Program-made: the position numbers and the translations under genes | Notes under the pieces: model-generated | Seen by the model: the letters and a program-made list of their open reading frames with translations, nothing else | Told to the model about the DNA's origin: nothing | The model's database searches: none | In this document: in pieces, positions 16,892 through 25,702 of the stretch | Position numbering within the stretch: position 1 is the stretch's first letter | Layout of the letters: every line of letters starts with the position of its first letter | NCBI GenBank assembly: GCA_002414665.1 | Contig: DIAF01000040.1 | Span: forward strand, 1 to 59,814 | DNA: 59,814 bases | Reading direction: 5' to 3' | Source of the DNA: Halieaceae bacterium UBA5085 | Lineage (GTDB): Bacteria; Pseudomonadota; Gammaproteobacteria; Pseudomonadales; Halieaceae

Positions 16892-19276
16892 TCAGAACAG
16901 GTCCATCTGGCGCCCGGTAACTGCCGCAAAGGACGTGTCAAGAAAGCCGAGCATACCGTCTACCACAGGCGCCAGCTGCCGCTCCAGATAATGCCCGTAA
17001 TCCAGCGGCGCCCGGGGGTCGGCGGCCGGCTCGGGTCCGGATGTTGTCATCACGTATTCCACCCAGGCGCCCCGCGTCGGGGGCGGTAGACCGTGATCCG
17101 CGTAGCGACGTGCGGCTTGCACGTGGGGAGGCACGTTGCGCTCATAATCCATCAGGCGGCGGCGCAGCCGCTTGCGGTATACCAGGTCCTTATCGTGCTC
17201 ACCTGCCAGCACGGCCGCGACCAGCTGTTGCAGCCAGGCTTCCCAGGGCTGGTCGAGAAACACGCGCCGGTACAGCTCCTGCTGACAGTCGCGTGCGAGC
17301 CGGGTCCAGTCCGTGCGCACATTCTCCAGGCCCTTGAACACAACATGCTCCGCTGCGCCCGTCCCCACCAGGCCGGCGTAGCGCTTCTTGGAGCCTTTCT
17401 CCGAGCCTCGAATGGTGGGCATGAGAAATCGCCGGTAATGCGTTTCGAATTCCAGTTCCAGGGCACAATCCAGATCGAACTCGTCGCGCAGCTGCTGCTG
17501 CCACCAGCGGTTGAGGTCGCGCTGCAGGACACGCCCCGCAGCCTCGGCCGCTGCGTCATCAACGGCATCGGCAATCCACACGAACACGGAATCCGTGTCG
17601 CCATAGATCACCTGGTGGCCCAGAGCCTCAATGCGCTCCCGGGTGCGCAGCAGTATCTCGTGTCCGCGCCGGGTGATACTACTGGCCAGGCGGGCGTCAA
17701 AGAAGCGACACCCCGGGCTGCCAAGCACGCCATAGAACGAATTCATGATGATCTTGATCGCTTGCGAGAGCGGTGCATCCTGCGCCTGCCTGGCGGCGTC
17801 CCGCCGCTGCCAGAGGGTCTCGATGAGGGCTGGCAGAATGTGCCCGCGGCGCGCAAATCGAGCGCCGGCAAAGCCGGGCACCGACGCCCCCTGCCGGGGG
17901 TCGGCAACACCCAGCGCGAGGCCCAGCGGGTCGATACAGAAGGTGCGAATAATGCTGGGGTACAGGCTCTTGAAGTCCAGCACCAGCACGTGCCGGTAGA
18001 GGCCAGGGCGCGAGTCCAGTACGACGCCACCCGGACTCGGCTCCTGCTCGCGCTGGGGGTTGGGTGCGACAAAGCCGGCGCGGTGCAGCCGGGGCAGATA
18101 CAGGTTGTCGAATGAAGCGACGGAGCCACCGAGCCGGTCCGGGCTGAGTCCCGTCATGACGCTGCGTGCGATGGCGAAATCGAGCAGCCGTGTGTGGGCG
18201 AAAATATCCGACACCAGCTCGCAGTCCCGCAGGTTGTACGCTGCCAACCGCGCCTTGTCCTCTTGAAACAGGCGACCGATCTCTTCGCCGCGCCCGGCGC
18301 CCTGCAGCAGCTTGCCGGTACCGAGCAACTCGCGCGCCACGGCATCCAGAGCGAAGCTTTCGAAACGGTAGAAGGCAGCGCGCAGCAGTTCAATACCATC
18401 CAGCAGCAGACGCCCCGGCAGCCGCGCGGTACGCCGCTCTCCGTCCTCATCCAGGGTGCGCCAGTGCACTGTGCTACCGGCGCGGCCGAGACGCAGTGGC
18501 ACATTCAGGGCATCTGCCAGTCGCTGCAGGTACCAGGTATCGAAATTGACCACATTCCAGCCGACCAGCACGTCCGGATCGACCTCGGCAATGAAGTCAA
18601 GGAAACGCTCGAGCACCGCGCGCTGCGTGGGCAACGCTTCAACCTGCTCCCCGGCGTCGCAGGCGCCCAGCATGAAAACGCGTCGCAGCTGCCGGCCGGC
18701 TGTGTCCCCTGCTGCCGGGGTCACGTGCACGGCAATCGAATACAGCTGCAGGCCCTCCATGGCGGTTTCAATGTCGAAGGAGGCCATGGTCAATTGCGGG
18801 CGCAGCGCTGCGGGACGCAGCTGTGGGTTGCGCATATAGCCATGGCCAGCTCGCTGCTCCAGTTGGCCAACCAGTTGGGCACCCCCGGTGATGAACCGCT
18901 CCATGAGGTAACGATCGGCCGGATTGATGTCCACCTCCAGGGGGTCGGCGCCTCGCTCCTGCAGGCGGTCGGCAAGCGCTCGGGACTGCCGGTAGCCGGG
19001 ACTATAGACACCCATCACAGGCTGCATGGCGAAGTTGCGCAAACTGAGTGGCTTGAGCTCCACACCGGCTTGCAGCGCCAGCAGTGCACGCTGCTGCTCG
19101 GCCTCTGGGGCGGCGAGAAAGAACACGGCGCGCTCACCGTCAATCTCCACCTGTACGGGACCGCGCCCTGTAGCAAACCAGAGCTCAACGACAACGCCGC
19201 CCTGGCTTTCACGCCACTGCCGCGTGAGCAGAAAACCCGCCAGTTCCACCGACTCTGGCGCCGACGTGCTAGGCAT
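16892..19276 (-). CDS. polB: DNA polymerase II (family B)
   Basis: 794 aa, close to the 783 aa of E. coli Pol II. The 3'-5' exonuclease has ExoI FDIE (D168, E170), ExoII NVVNFDTW near 241-248 and ExoIII YNLRDCELV near 347-355. Polymerase motif A is DFKSLYPSII (434-443), motif B is around KIIMNSFYGVLG (508-519), and motif C is YGDTDS (558-563). The enzyme is used in translesion synthesis and replication restart. I saw no CTGT-N8-ACAG LexA box in the 71 nt before the start. The Shine-Dalgarno is poor. Confidence 0.95.
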   Translation of the reverse strand: MPSTSAPESVELAGFLLTRQWRESQGGVVVELWFATGRGPVQVEIDGERAVFFLAAPEAEQQRALLALQAGVELKPLSLRNFAMQPVMGVYSPGYRQSRALADRLQERGADPLEVDINPADRYLMERFITGGAQLVGQLEQRAGHGYMRNPQLRPAALRPQLTMASFDIETAMEGLQLYSIAVHVTPAAGDTAGRQLRRVFMLGACDAGEQVEALPTQRAVLERFLDFIAEVDPDVLVGWNVVNFDTWYLQRLADALNVPLRLGRAGSTVHWRTLDEDGERRTARLPGRLLLDGIELLRAAFYRFESFALDAVARELLGTGKLLQGAGRGEEIGRLFQEDKARLAAYNLRDCELVSDIFAHTRLLDFAIARSVMTGLSPDRLGGSVASFDNLYLPRLHRAGFVAPNPQREQEPSPGGVVLDSRPGLYRHVLVLDFKSLYPSIIRTFCIDPLGLALGVADPRQGASVPGFAGARFARRGHILPALIETLWQRRDAARQAQDAPLSQAIKIIMNSFYGVLGSPGCRFFDARLASSITRRGHEILLRTRERIEALGHQVIYGDTDSVFVWIADAVDDAAAEAAGRVLQRDLNRWWQQQLRDEFDLDCALELEFETHYRRFLMPTIRGSEKGSKKRYAGLVGTGAAEHVVFKGLENVRTDWTRLARDCQQELYRRVFLDQPWEAWLQQLVAAVLAGEHDKDLVYRKRLRRRLMDYERNVPPHVQAARRYADHGLPPPTRGAWVEYVMTTSGPEPAADPRAPLDYGHYLERQLAPVVDGMLGFLDTSFAAVTGRQMDLF

Positions 19277-19347
19277 ATCGCTGCGGGTGCCTTAAGCTAC
19301 CGGACATAACACCAACTGGACCATGCCCGCCTCCCTGGAAGATCACA

Positions 19348-19692
19348 ATGAGCAAACCTGAAATCAAGCAAGACCCGCTCTACCAGCTGCTGCGCAATGA
19401 AGATATCAAAGGCTTCAACGAACAGCGCGATGTACTGGACACGGGCGAACTGCGCAGTGGCGATTACCGTGGCCGAGACCTGCGCAATATGAATGCGCGC
19501 GGCCTCGATTTCAGTAACTCCTATTTCCGCAATGCGGATCTCAGTGGCATCGACTTCCGGGAAACCAACCTGGAAGGCGCCAGCCTGCTGGACGCCAAAC
19601 TCTCAGGGACCTACTTCCCCGAGGCCATCAGCGCAGACGAGATCAGGCTCTCCCTGGATACCGGCACCCGGCTGCGCTACGACCGCAAGTAG
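19348..19692 (+). CDS. Pentapeptide-repeat protein
   Basis: 114 aa. The central part has A(D/N)LXX-type pentapeptide repeats: RDLRNMNARGLDFSNSYFRN, ADLSGIDFRETNLEGASLLD and AKLSGTYF. These would form a short right-handed quadrilateral helix. Some family members mimic DNA and bind gyrase, but most are uncharacterised. This one has only about eight repeats, so no function is assigned. GGAAGA precedes the ATG. It is divergent from polB and convergent (7 nt) with the DUF2333 gene. Confidence 0.8.
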   Translation: MSKPEIKQDPLYQLLRNEDIKGFNEQRDVLDTGELRSGDYRGRDLRNMNARGLDFSNSYFRNADLSGIDFRETNLEGASLLDAKLSGTYFPEAISADEIRLSLDTGTRLRYDRK

Positions 19693-19699
19693 TGCCCCG

Positions 19700-20737
19700 C
19701 TAGCCCTGGGCGAGCAAATCGCGCAGGTCGATCATCGCAGTATTGGCGCGGCTGATATACGACGCCATGACCAGCGAATGATTGGCCAGCAGGCCAAAGC
19801 CGCTACCATTGAGAATCATGGGGCTCCACACCACATCCTGGGTGGCCTCCAACTCACGAATGATCTGCTGCACGCTGACCTGTGCATTCTTGTTGACCAG
19901 GACATCCGCGAAGTCCACTTCGACCGCTTTCAGGAAATGAATCAGCGCCCATGCGGTGCCGCGTGCTTCAAAAAACACGTCGTCGATTTCCAGCCAGGGG
20001 GTGCTGACCAGCATCTCTGCCGGCGCCGGTGTTGACTGCCGCGCACTGCCGTCACCCGCCAGATCCGTATTTAACCGACGCTGCCCCACGCTGGCGCTCA
20101 GCCGCTGGGACAAGCTGCCCAGACGCGAGCTCACTGTGGCCAGCCAGTAGCGGAGGTTGTCCGCACGGGCGTAGAACTGGGCATCGCTGTCGTTGTCGTC
20201 TTCCAGGCGCGCGAGATAGCTGTGCAGATGCTTCACGCCGTCCCGATACTGCGCTTCGGTTGTGGGCAGAATCCAGCTGTCGGAATTGAAGTTGAGCTGC
20301 GGTTCCGCAAGGGCCAGATCCGGGTCTTCCCGCGACTGGGATTGCGAGCGGCTGAACACCTCGCGCATGGCCCGCGCCAAATCGCGGGACTGTATCAACA
20401 CCCCGAACTCCCAGTTGGGGATATTGTCCAGCCAGAGCCCGGGCGGCGCCACATCGTTGCTGAGGTAACCGCCCGGCTTCTCCAGCAGGGTCTCCACGGC
20501 GCCGATCAACGCTGCCGTGGTTGTGGAACCCACGGCGACCTGGCCGTCCGTTCGCGTGGAATAGTTGCTCGCACGCTCCGCGACATCGAAGGGCGCGGGC
20601 GCCAGGCTCCAGTAGGCACCGACGATTACGGCCAGCACGAGATACAGCAATACTGCACCACCCAGACGCCGCGCCCAGACGCCACCGGGCAGCGCACCGT
20701 CACGCCAGTTGGCTATGCGATCCTGCAATCCTGTCAT
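19700..20737 (-). CDS. DUF2333 family inner-membrane protein
   Basis: 345 aa, function unknown. One hydrophobic helix at about residues 26-46 (RLGGAVLLYLVLAVIVGAYW) is followed by a largely helical soluble domain, probably periplasmic. Family-typical stretches include GGYLSNDVAPPGLWLDNIPN and EFGVLIQSRDLARAMREVFSRSQS. GGAGT lies 8 nt before the ATG. PCuAC is encoded just upstream on the same strand with a 28-nt gap, so the two may be co-transcribed. Confidence 0.8.
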   Translation of the reverse strand: MTGLQDRIANWRDGALPGGVWARRLGGAVLLYLVLAVIVGAYWSLAPAPFDVAERASNYSTRTDGQVAVGSTTTAALIGAVETLLEKPGGYLSNDVAPPGLWLDNIPNWEFGVLIQSRDLARAMREVFSRSQSQSREDPDLALAEPQLNFNSDSWILPTTEAQYRDGVKHLHSYLARLEDDNDSDAQFYARADNLRYWLATVSSRLGSLSQRLSASVGQRRLNTDLAGDGSARQSTPAPAEMLVSTPWLEIDDVFFEARGTAWALIHFLKAVEVDFADVLVNKNAQVSVQQIIRELEATQDVVWSPMILNGSGFGLLANHSLVMASYISRANTAMIDLRDLLAQG

Positions 20738-20765
20738 GGTTGTTCACTCCCTGGCGCAAAGGCCG

Positions 20766-21233
20766 TCAGTGGTGCTGGTGGTCGTGATGGGCTGCCGGAG
20801 CGGCATCGCGGCGGGTTTCCGCCGTGGTGCACAGCGGCGCACCATCGACAGTCAGGCACAGCTCCACCGCATCGCCCACTGCCGGCATGGCGTCGAGGTC
20901 AAGCAGCATGAGGTGCAAGCCGCCGGGAACGAAAGATACCGCGGCGCCCGCCGGAACCCGGACCTCAGACTGCTCTTGCATGCGCATCATGCCCTCGGTC
21001 TCCAGGGTTTCGTGCAGTTCCACGCGCCCGGCGACGGACGCGCTGGCGCCGCTGATGACAACCTCGTCCGCGCCGGCATTGCGCACCATCAGATAGGCTG
21101 CGGTGCGCGTCTGGGTCGGCGGCAGTGCGCGCACCCAGGCCCCCTCGATCACCACCTGGGCGGCCGCAGCCTGAGCCAGCGGCAGGGCGAGCACAGCCAG
21201 AAACAACACCGAACGAAAACCTTTTTGGCTCAC
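20766..21233 (-). CDS. Periplasmic copper chaperone, PCuAC family
   Basis: 155 aa. It has a signal peptide (FRSVLFLAVLALPLAQAAAA) and a cupredoxin-like domain. The copper motif HX10MX21HXM is exact: H74, M85, H107, M109. The C-terminus is histidine-rich (HHDHQHH), as in chaperones that also bind Cu(II). The role is copper delivery to the CuA site of cytochrome oxidase. GTG 21233 is chosen because AGGAG precedes it; an ATG at 21263 would put non-signal residues first. Divergent dsbD, a thiol reductant, fits a copper-protein maturation context. Confidence 0.88.
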   Translation of the reverse strand: MSQKGFRSVLFLAVLALPLAQAAAAQVVIEGAWVRALPPTQTRTAAYLMVRNAGADEVVISGASASVAGRVELHETLETEGMMRMQEQSEVRVPAGAAVSFVPGGLHLMLLDLDAMPAVGDAVELCLTVDGAPLCTTAETRRDAAPAAHHDHQHH

Positions 21234-21279
21234 CTTTTTTCTCTCCTGAAATGAAACTATCACGATACACGAGGCTCAG

Positions 21280-21288
21280 ATTATAACA
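21280..21288 (-). promoter_or_regulatory. Extended -10 promoter for the PCuAC gene
   Basis: The minus strand reads TGTTATAAT, a perfect -10 hexamer with the extended TG. The -35 region is weak, as is common for extended -10 promoters. The start would be near 21273, about 40 nt before the GTG. Confidence 0.55.
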
Positions 21289-21319
21289 CTTGCGGGCAGG
21301 GCCGGTTGGCGCCATTTCG

Positions 21320-21348
21320 TTGGGCCACCCGCCACAGGCTGCTACAAT
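21320..21348 (+). promoter_or_regulatory. dsbD promoter
   Basis: TTGGGC (21320-21325) and TACAAT (21343-21348) have a 17-bp spacer. The start would be near 21355, leaving a leader of about 34 nt before the ATG at 21389. Confidence 0.55.
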
Positions 21349-21388
21349 CGCGACGCGGCACAAGGCCGCCACCCTACAAGGATTGCTC

Positions 21389-23137
21389 ATGCGTTTCGTG
21401 CTTGCCAGCCTGCTCTGGTTGTATAGCAGCCTGGTGCTGGCCCAGTTCCCCACCGGCACACCGGGCTCAAACCCGTTCGCACAACCCGATTTTCTGCCGG
21501 TGGAAGAGGCGTACCAGCTTGCTGTGGAGCCCGCGGAGGACGGCCGGGTGAGGCTCTACTGGCGTATCGCGGAGGGCTACTACCTCTACCAGCACGCCTT
21601 CGATTTCCGTCTCGAGCGTGGCGGCGAGCCCCTGGAGTTCAGCGCCGAGGTCCCACCCGGGCTGGCACGCAGTGACGAGTTCTTCGGCGATGTACAGGTT
21701 TACTATAACGAGGTTGAAGTAGTACTGCAGGTCCGGGAAACACCCGGCTTTGCCCGACTCAGCGTACAGTCGCAGGGCTGCGCCGACGCCGGCCTCTGCT
21801 ATCCGCCGCGCACCGAAGTCTTTGACATGGATTTCGGCGCGGGACAGGCCAACGCGGTCGCCCAGGCTCCGGTCACCGCTGCAAGCCTGCCTGCCGCCGG
21901 TGAAAGCCTGTCGGCACTGCCCTACATGCTGCTGCTGGCGTTCTTCGGTGGCGCCATCCTGAACCTGATGCCCTGTGTATTCCCCGTACTCTCGCTGAAG
22001 GTCCTCGGGTTTGCCAATTCCGGTCGACACGAACGCCTGCACCACGGCTGGCTGTACACCCTGGGGGTCATCGCCAGTTTTCTGGCCGTTGCCGGCGTGC
22101 TGATCGCCCTGCAGACCGCGGGGCAGGCAGTGGGCTGGGGGTTCCAGCTGCAATCCCCGGGCTTTGTCATCGCGCTCGCCTACCTGTTTCTGGCCATGGG
22201 GCTCTCGCTGTCCGGCATGGTGCAGCTCGGCAGCAGCGTCATGAACCTGGGTGGCAGCCTGGCTGGACGCCAGGGATCGGCGGGCAGCTTCTTTACGGGT
22301 GTGCTGGCTGTGGTTGTGGCCAGCCCCTGCACGGCGCCGTTCATGGGCACCGCGCTGGGCTTCGCCCTGACCCAGCCCGCGCTGGTGTCACTCGCCGTCT
22401 TCTTTGCGCTCGGGGCGGGCATGGCAGCGCCCATGTTACTGCTGAGCTACAGCAGCCGGGCCCGTGACTGGCTGCCGCGGCCCGGGGCCTGGATGGAAAC
22501 CCTGAAACAACTGCTGGCCTTTCCGCTCTACGCCACGGCGATCTGGTTATTGTGGGTTGCCGGGCGCCAGACCAGCGTGGATACCATGGCGGCCGCCCTG
22601 GCCGGTGGTCTGCTACTCGCGCTGGCACTGTGGTTATGGCAGGGACATACCTCGTCTGGCCCGGCCTCACATGGCCGGACCGCGCGCAGGGCTCTCGCGC
22701 TCGCCAGTCTGGTGGGCGCTGTAGCACTGGGGCTCTGGCGCGTACCCGCAGGCCCGGACACGGGCACAGACGAGGTCGGTGACGCAGCAGCCTGGTCAGA
22801 AGAAAGGGTAGAGGACCTGCGCCGCTCGGGTCGCCCCGTTTTCGTAGACGTCACCGCAGACTGGTGCATCACCTGCATTGCCAACGAGCAGGGTGTGCTC
22901 TACACCGAGGCGGTGCAGGCCGCGTTCCGGGAACACAATGTCGCCTTCCTGGTGGCAGACTGGACCAACTACGATGCCGATATTGCCAACTACCTGCGCG
23001 GACACGGCCGCTCCGGCATTCCCCTGTACGTGCTGTATCCGGCCGACCGCGGCGCGGCGCCCGTACTCCTGCCCCAGGTCCTGACACGCAGCGGGGTTAT
23101 CAGCGCGCTGGAGAGCATTTCGGCAAATAGGGGCTAG
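21389..23137 (+). CDS. dsbD: Thiol:disulfide interchange protein DsbD
   Basis: 582 aa. It moves electrons from cytoplasmic thioredoxin to periplasmic DsbC, DsbG and CcmG. All three redox centres are present: N-terminal domain C131 and C137 (SQGCADAGLCYPP), membrane domain C196 (MPCVFPVLSLKVLGF) and C314 (ASPCTAPFMG), and C-terminal thioredoxin domain CITC (C493, C496). A signal peptide and about eight transmembrane helices are visible. AAGGA precedes the ATG. The 3' flank has a 4-bp CCGG stem followed by TTTT at 23163-23181, a weak terminator at best. Confidence 0.95.
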   Translation: MRFVLASLLWLYSSLVLAQFPTGTPGSNPFAQPDFLPVEEAYQLAVEPAEDGRVRLYWRIAEGYYLYQHAFDFRLERGGEPLEFSAEVPPGLARSDEFFGDVQVYYNEVEVVLQVRETPGFARLSVQSQGCADAGLCYPPRTEVFDMDFGAGQANAVAQAPVTAASLPAAGESLSALPYMLLLAFFGGAILNLMPCVFPVLSLKVLGFANSGRHERLHHGWLYTLGVIASFLAVAGVLIALQTAGQAVGWGFQLQSPGFVIALAYLFLAMGLSLSGMVQLGSSVMNLGGSLAGRQGSAGSFFTGVLAVVVASPCTAPFMGTALGFALTQPALVSLAVFFALGAGMAAPMLLLSYSSRARDWLPRPGAWMETLKQLLAFPLYATAIWLLWVAGRQTSVDTMAAALAGGLLLALALWLWQGHTSSGPASHGRTARRALALASLVGAVALGLWRVPAGPDTGTDEVGDAAAWSEERVEDLRRSGRPVFVDVTADWCITCIANEQGVLYTEAVQAAFREHNVAFLVADWTNYDADIANYLRGHGRSGIPLYVLYPADRGAAPVLLPQVLTRSGVISALESISANRG

Positions 23138-23162
23138 ATCGCCCTAATATCCTCGCGTTTTG

Positions 23163-23260
23163 CCGGAAATATGCCGGTTTTCGCGTAACTTCACCCATTT
23201 CGTCTACTTCACAGGCTTCTTTGCCGCTATCTCCCGGAAATGGGAAAAATTCGCCTAACT
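23163..23260 (+). repeat. Imperfect repeat pair upstream of aroQ-accBC
   Basis: Copy 1 (23163-23190) and copy 2 (23234-23260) share CCGGAAAT, a variable middle, and TTCGCGTAACT versus TTCGCCTAACT, at a period of about 71 nt. They lie in the 232-nt gap between dsbD and aroQ. They may be binding sites for a regulator of fatty acid synthesis or chance similarity. Confidence 0.4.
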
Positions 23261-23285
23261 GGCGGCTAACATCCGCTATTTTCTA

Positions 23286-23322
23286 AAAAATCCTGCTCAC
23301 CGATGGACAGTCAGGGATTTTT
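23286..23322. other. Inverted repeat before aroQ
   Basis: AAAAATCC (23286-23293) and GGATTTTT (23315-23322) form an 8-bp inverted repeat around a 21-nt loop, about 48 nt before the aroQ start. As RNA it is a weak stem ending in a U-run. It could act as a leader terminator/attenuator or as an operator. No clear aroQ promoter was fixed. Confidence 0.4.
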
Positions 23323-23369
23323 CAGCCAGACTTTGCCCTAATGGGTCAAAAGCGCACAGGCGAATAACC

Positions 23370-23813
23370 ATGGCCACCATTCTGGTATTGCACGGTCCCA
23401 ACCTGAACCTGCTGGGAGAACGTGAACCCGCCGTTTATGGCCACACCACCCTGGCCGACATTGACAGCCGGCTGACCCACGTTGCCACCGCACAAGGGCA
23501 TCACCTGCTCGCGATGCAGAGCAACGCGGAATACGAACTCGTAGAGCGCATCCACGATGCGCGGCGCGAGGGCGTGAACTTCATCCTGATCAACCCGGCA
23601 GCGTTTACCCACACCAGCGTCGCGCTGCGGGACGCCCTGGCCGCGGTGGCGATTCCATTTATCGAAGTGCACCTGTCCAACACCCACGCGCGAGAGCCCT
23701 TTCGACAGCACTCGTATTTCTCCGATCTCGCGGTCGGCGTGATCTGCGGACTGGGCGCACACGGCTATGAACTCGCTTTACTGGCCGCCCTGCGGCAACT
23801 GGAACAGCCCTGA
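23370..23813 (+). CDS. aroQ: 3-dehydroquinate dehydratase, type II
   Basis: 147 aa, the third shikimate-pathway step. Type II features: LVLHGPNLNLLGEREPAVYG (catalytic arginine and tyrosine loop), QSNAEYELVERIHDA, INPAAFTHTSVALRDAL and the histidine block HLSNTHAREPFRQHSYFS. The family forms dodecamers. It precedes accB-accC by 25 nt in the conserved aroQ-accB-accC order. Confidence 0.96.
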   Translation: MATILVLHGPNLNLLGEREPAVYGHTTLADIDSRLTHVATAQGHHLLAMQSNAEYELVERIHDARREGVNFILINPAAFTHTSVALRDALAAVAIPFIEVHLSNTHAREPFRQHSYFSDLAVGVICGLGAHGYELALLAALRQLEQP

Positions 23814-23838
23814 AACGAAAACCAGAGAGAGCCCTGTC

Positions 23839-24306
23839 ATGGACATTCGCAAAGTTAAAAAGCTGATCGAATTGCTGGAAGAGTCCAACATCGATGAGAT
23901 AGAAATCAAGGAGGGTGAGGAGTCTGTGCGCATCAGCCGCAACAGCGCCCAACCCCTGATGGCAGCCTATGCACAGGCACCAGCTCCCGCTGCCGCTCCG
24001 GCGCCCAGCGCACCAGCGGCGCCTCCCGCACCCGCCGCCGAAGCGGCAGCGCCCAGCGCACCGGCACACAGTGGCAAGCTCATCACATCGCCGATGGTGG
24101 GCACCTTCTATCGCTCCCCCTCGCCCACGTCGCCCGCGTTCGTTGAGGTGGGCCAGAGCGTCAAGGTGGGCGATGTCCTCTGCATCGTCGAAGCCATGAA
24201 AATGATGAACCAGATCGAAGCGGACAAATCCGGCACCATCGAGGCCATCCTGGTCGACAACGGTGAGGCGGTTGAATTCGAGCAGCCTCTGTTCTCCATC
24301 GTCTGA
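23839..24306 (+). CDS. accB: Biotin carboxyl carrier protein of acetyl-CoA carboxylase
   Basis: 155 aa. It carries biotin between AccC and the AccAD carboxyltransferase. It has an N-terminal helical domain, a flexible Ala/Pro linker (about residues 45-77), and a biotinyl domain with acceptor K121 in VEAMKMMNQIEA. The ATG at 23839 matches the family opening MDIRKVKKLIELLEES; an earlier in-frame ATG at 23767 lies inside aroQ. accC follows after 43 nt. Confidence 0.97.
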   Translation: MDIRKVKKLIELLEESNIDEIEIKEGEESVRISRNSAQPLMAAYAQAPAPAAAPAPSAPAAPPAPAAEAAAPSAPAHSGKLITSPMVGTFYRSPSPTSPAFVEVGQSVKVGDVLCIVEAMKMMNQIEADKSGTIEAILVDNGEAVEFEQPLFSIV

Positions 24307-24349
24307 CACAGCCACCGGCGCCTGCGCGCCGCAAGCAGAGGAACACATC

Positions 24350-25702
24350 ATGGCCAAGCTGGAAAAGGTTCTCATCGCCAATCGCGGTGAGATCGCCCTG
24401 CGGATTCTCCGGGCCTGCAAGGAGATGGGCATCAAGACCGTGGCGGTCCACTCCAAGGCGGATCGCGAGCTGATGCACGTGCGCCTCGCCGATGAGGCGG
24501 TCTGTATCGGCCCCGCAGCCTCTACCGCGAGCTACCTCAACGTACCCGCGATCATCAGTGCCGCGGAAGTCACCAACGCGAGCGCCATCCACCCCGGTTA
24601 CGGGTTTCTGGCCGAGAATGCGGACTTTGCCGAGCAGGTAGAGAAGAGCGGCTTCATCTTCATCGGCCCGAAAGCCGAGACCATCCGTCTCATGGGCGAC
24701 AAGGTGTCGGCCATCGAGGCGATGAAAAAAACCGGTGTGCCCACGGTTCCGGGCTCCGATGGACCACTGACCGATGACGCAGAGCGCACGCTAGAGATAG
24801 CCCGGCGCATCGGTTACCCCGTGATCGTGAAGGCCGCCGCTGGCGGTGGCGGTCGCGGCATGCGGGTTGTGCACAATGAAGCGGCCCTGCTGAACTCGGT
24901 GCAGCTGACCCAGGCCGAGGCAGCGGCCGCCTTCGGGTCCGGTGTCGTCTACCTGGAGAAATTCCTGCAGAAGCCGCGTCATGTGGAAGTGCAGGTCATC
25001 GCAGACGGACAGGGTAACGCCATTCACCTGGGGGACAGGGACTGCTCCCTGCAGCGGCGCCACCAGAAGGTACTGGAAGAGGCGCCGGCGCCTGGTGTCG
25101 ACGAACACCTGCGCGCCCAGGTCGCCGAGGCCTGCGTCAACGCCTGCATCGAAATCGGCTACCGCGGTGCCGGCACCTTCGAATTTCTCTACGAGGACGG
25201 CGGTTTTTATTTCATCGAAATGAACACCCGTGTGCAGGTGGAGCATCCGGTGACGGAAATGATCACCGGCATCGACATCGTGCGCGAGCAACTGCGCATC
25301 GCCAGCGGCCTGCCGCTGTCGGTCACCCAGGAACAGGTGGTCTTTCGCGGCCACGCCTTCGAATGTCGCATCAACGCCGAAGATCACCAGACCTTCATGC
25401 CCTCACCGGGCAAGGTCACCACCTTCCACGCACCCGGCGGCCCGGGCATCCGCGTCGACTCCCACCTGTACGATGGCTACACCGTACCGCCGTTCTACGA
25501 TTCCCTGATTGCCAAGATCATCAGTTACGGTGAGAGCCGCGAGATCGCCCTGGCGAGAATGCGCCAGGCCCTTGACGAACTGGTCATCGAGGGCATCCGC
25601 ACCAACACGGCACTGCACCGGGAACTGGTGCGGGACCGCTCCTTCCAGGCTGGCGGTGTGAGCATTCACTACCTCGAAAGCAAGCTGGAAGACTGGAGCT
25701 AG
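24350..25702 (+). CDS. accC: Biotin carboxylase subunit of acetyl-CoA carboxylase
   Basis: 450 aa, ATP-grasp enzyme that carboxylates biotin on AccB. Visible motifs: LIANRGEIALRILRACKEMG at the N-terminus, the glycine-rich ATP loop KAAAGGGGRGMR, the biotin-carboxylase motif HQKVLEEAPAP, and MNTRVQVEHPVTEMITGIDIV with catalytic R and E. AGAGGA precedes the ATG. The stop overlaps the prmA GTG by one base (TAGTG). Confidence 0.97.
   Translation: MAKLEKVLIANRGEIALRILRACKEMGIKTVAVHSKADRELMHVRLADEAVCIGPAASTASYLNVPAIISAAEVTNASAIHPGYGFLAENADFAEQVEKSGFIFIGPKAETIRLMGDKVSAIEAMKKTGVPTVPGSDGPLTDDAERTLEIARRIGYPVIVKAAAGGGGRGMRVVHNEAALLNSVQLTQAEAAAAFGSGVVYLEKFLQKPRHVEVQVIADGQGNAIHLGDRDCSLQRRHQKVLEEAPAPGVDEHLRAQVAEACVNACIEIGYRGAGTFEFLYEDGGFYFIEMNTRVQVEHPVTEMITGIDIVREQLRIASGLPLSVTQEQVVFRGHAFECRINAEDHQTFMPSPGKVTTFHAPGGPGIRVDSHLYDGYTVPPFYDSLIAKIISYGESREIALARMRQALDELVIEGIRTNTALHRELVRDRSFQAGGVSIHYLESKLEDWS

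Noticed and set aside
18194..19309. A 371-codon open frame antisense to polB
   Set aside because: The minus strand encodes all family B polymerase motifs; this frame has low-complexity Gln/His-rich sequence.
19277..19347. LexA box before polB
   Set aside because: polB is SOS-controlled in E. coli, but no CTGT-N8-ACAG was found in this gap.
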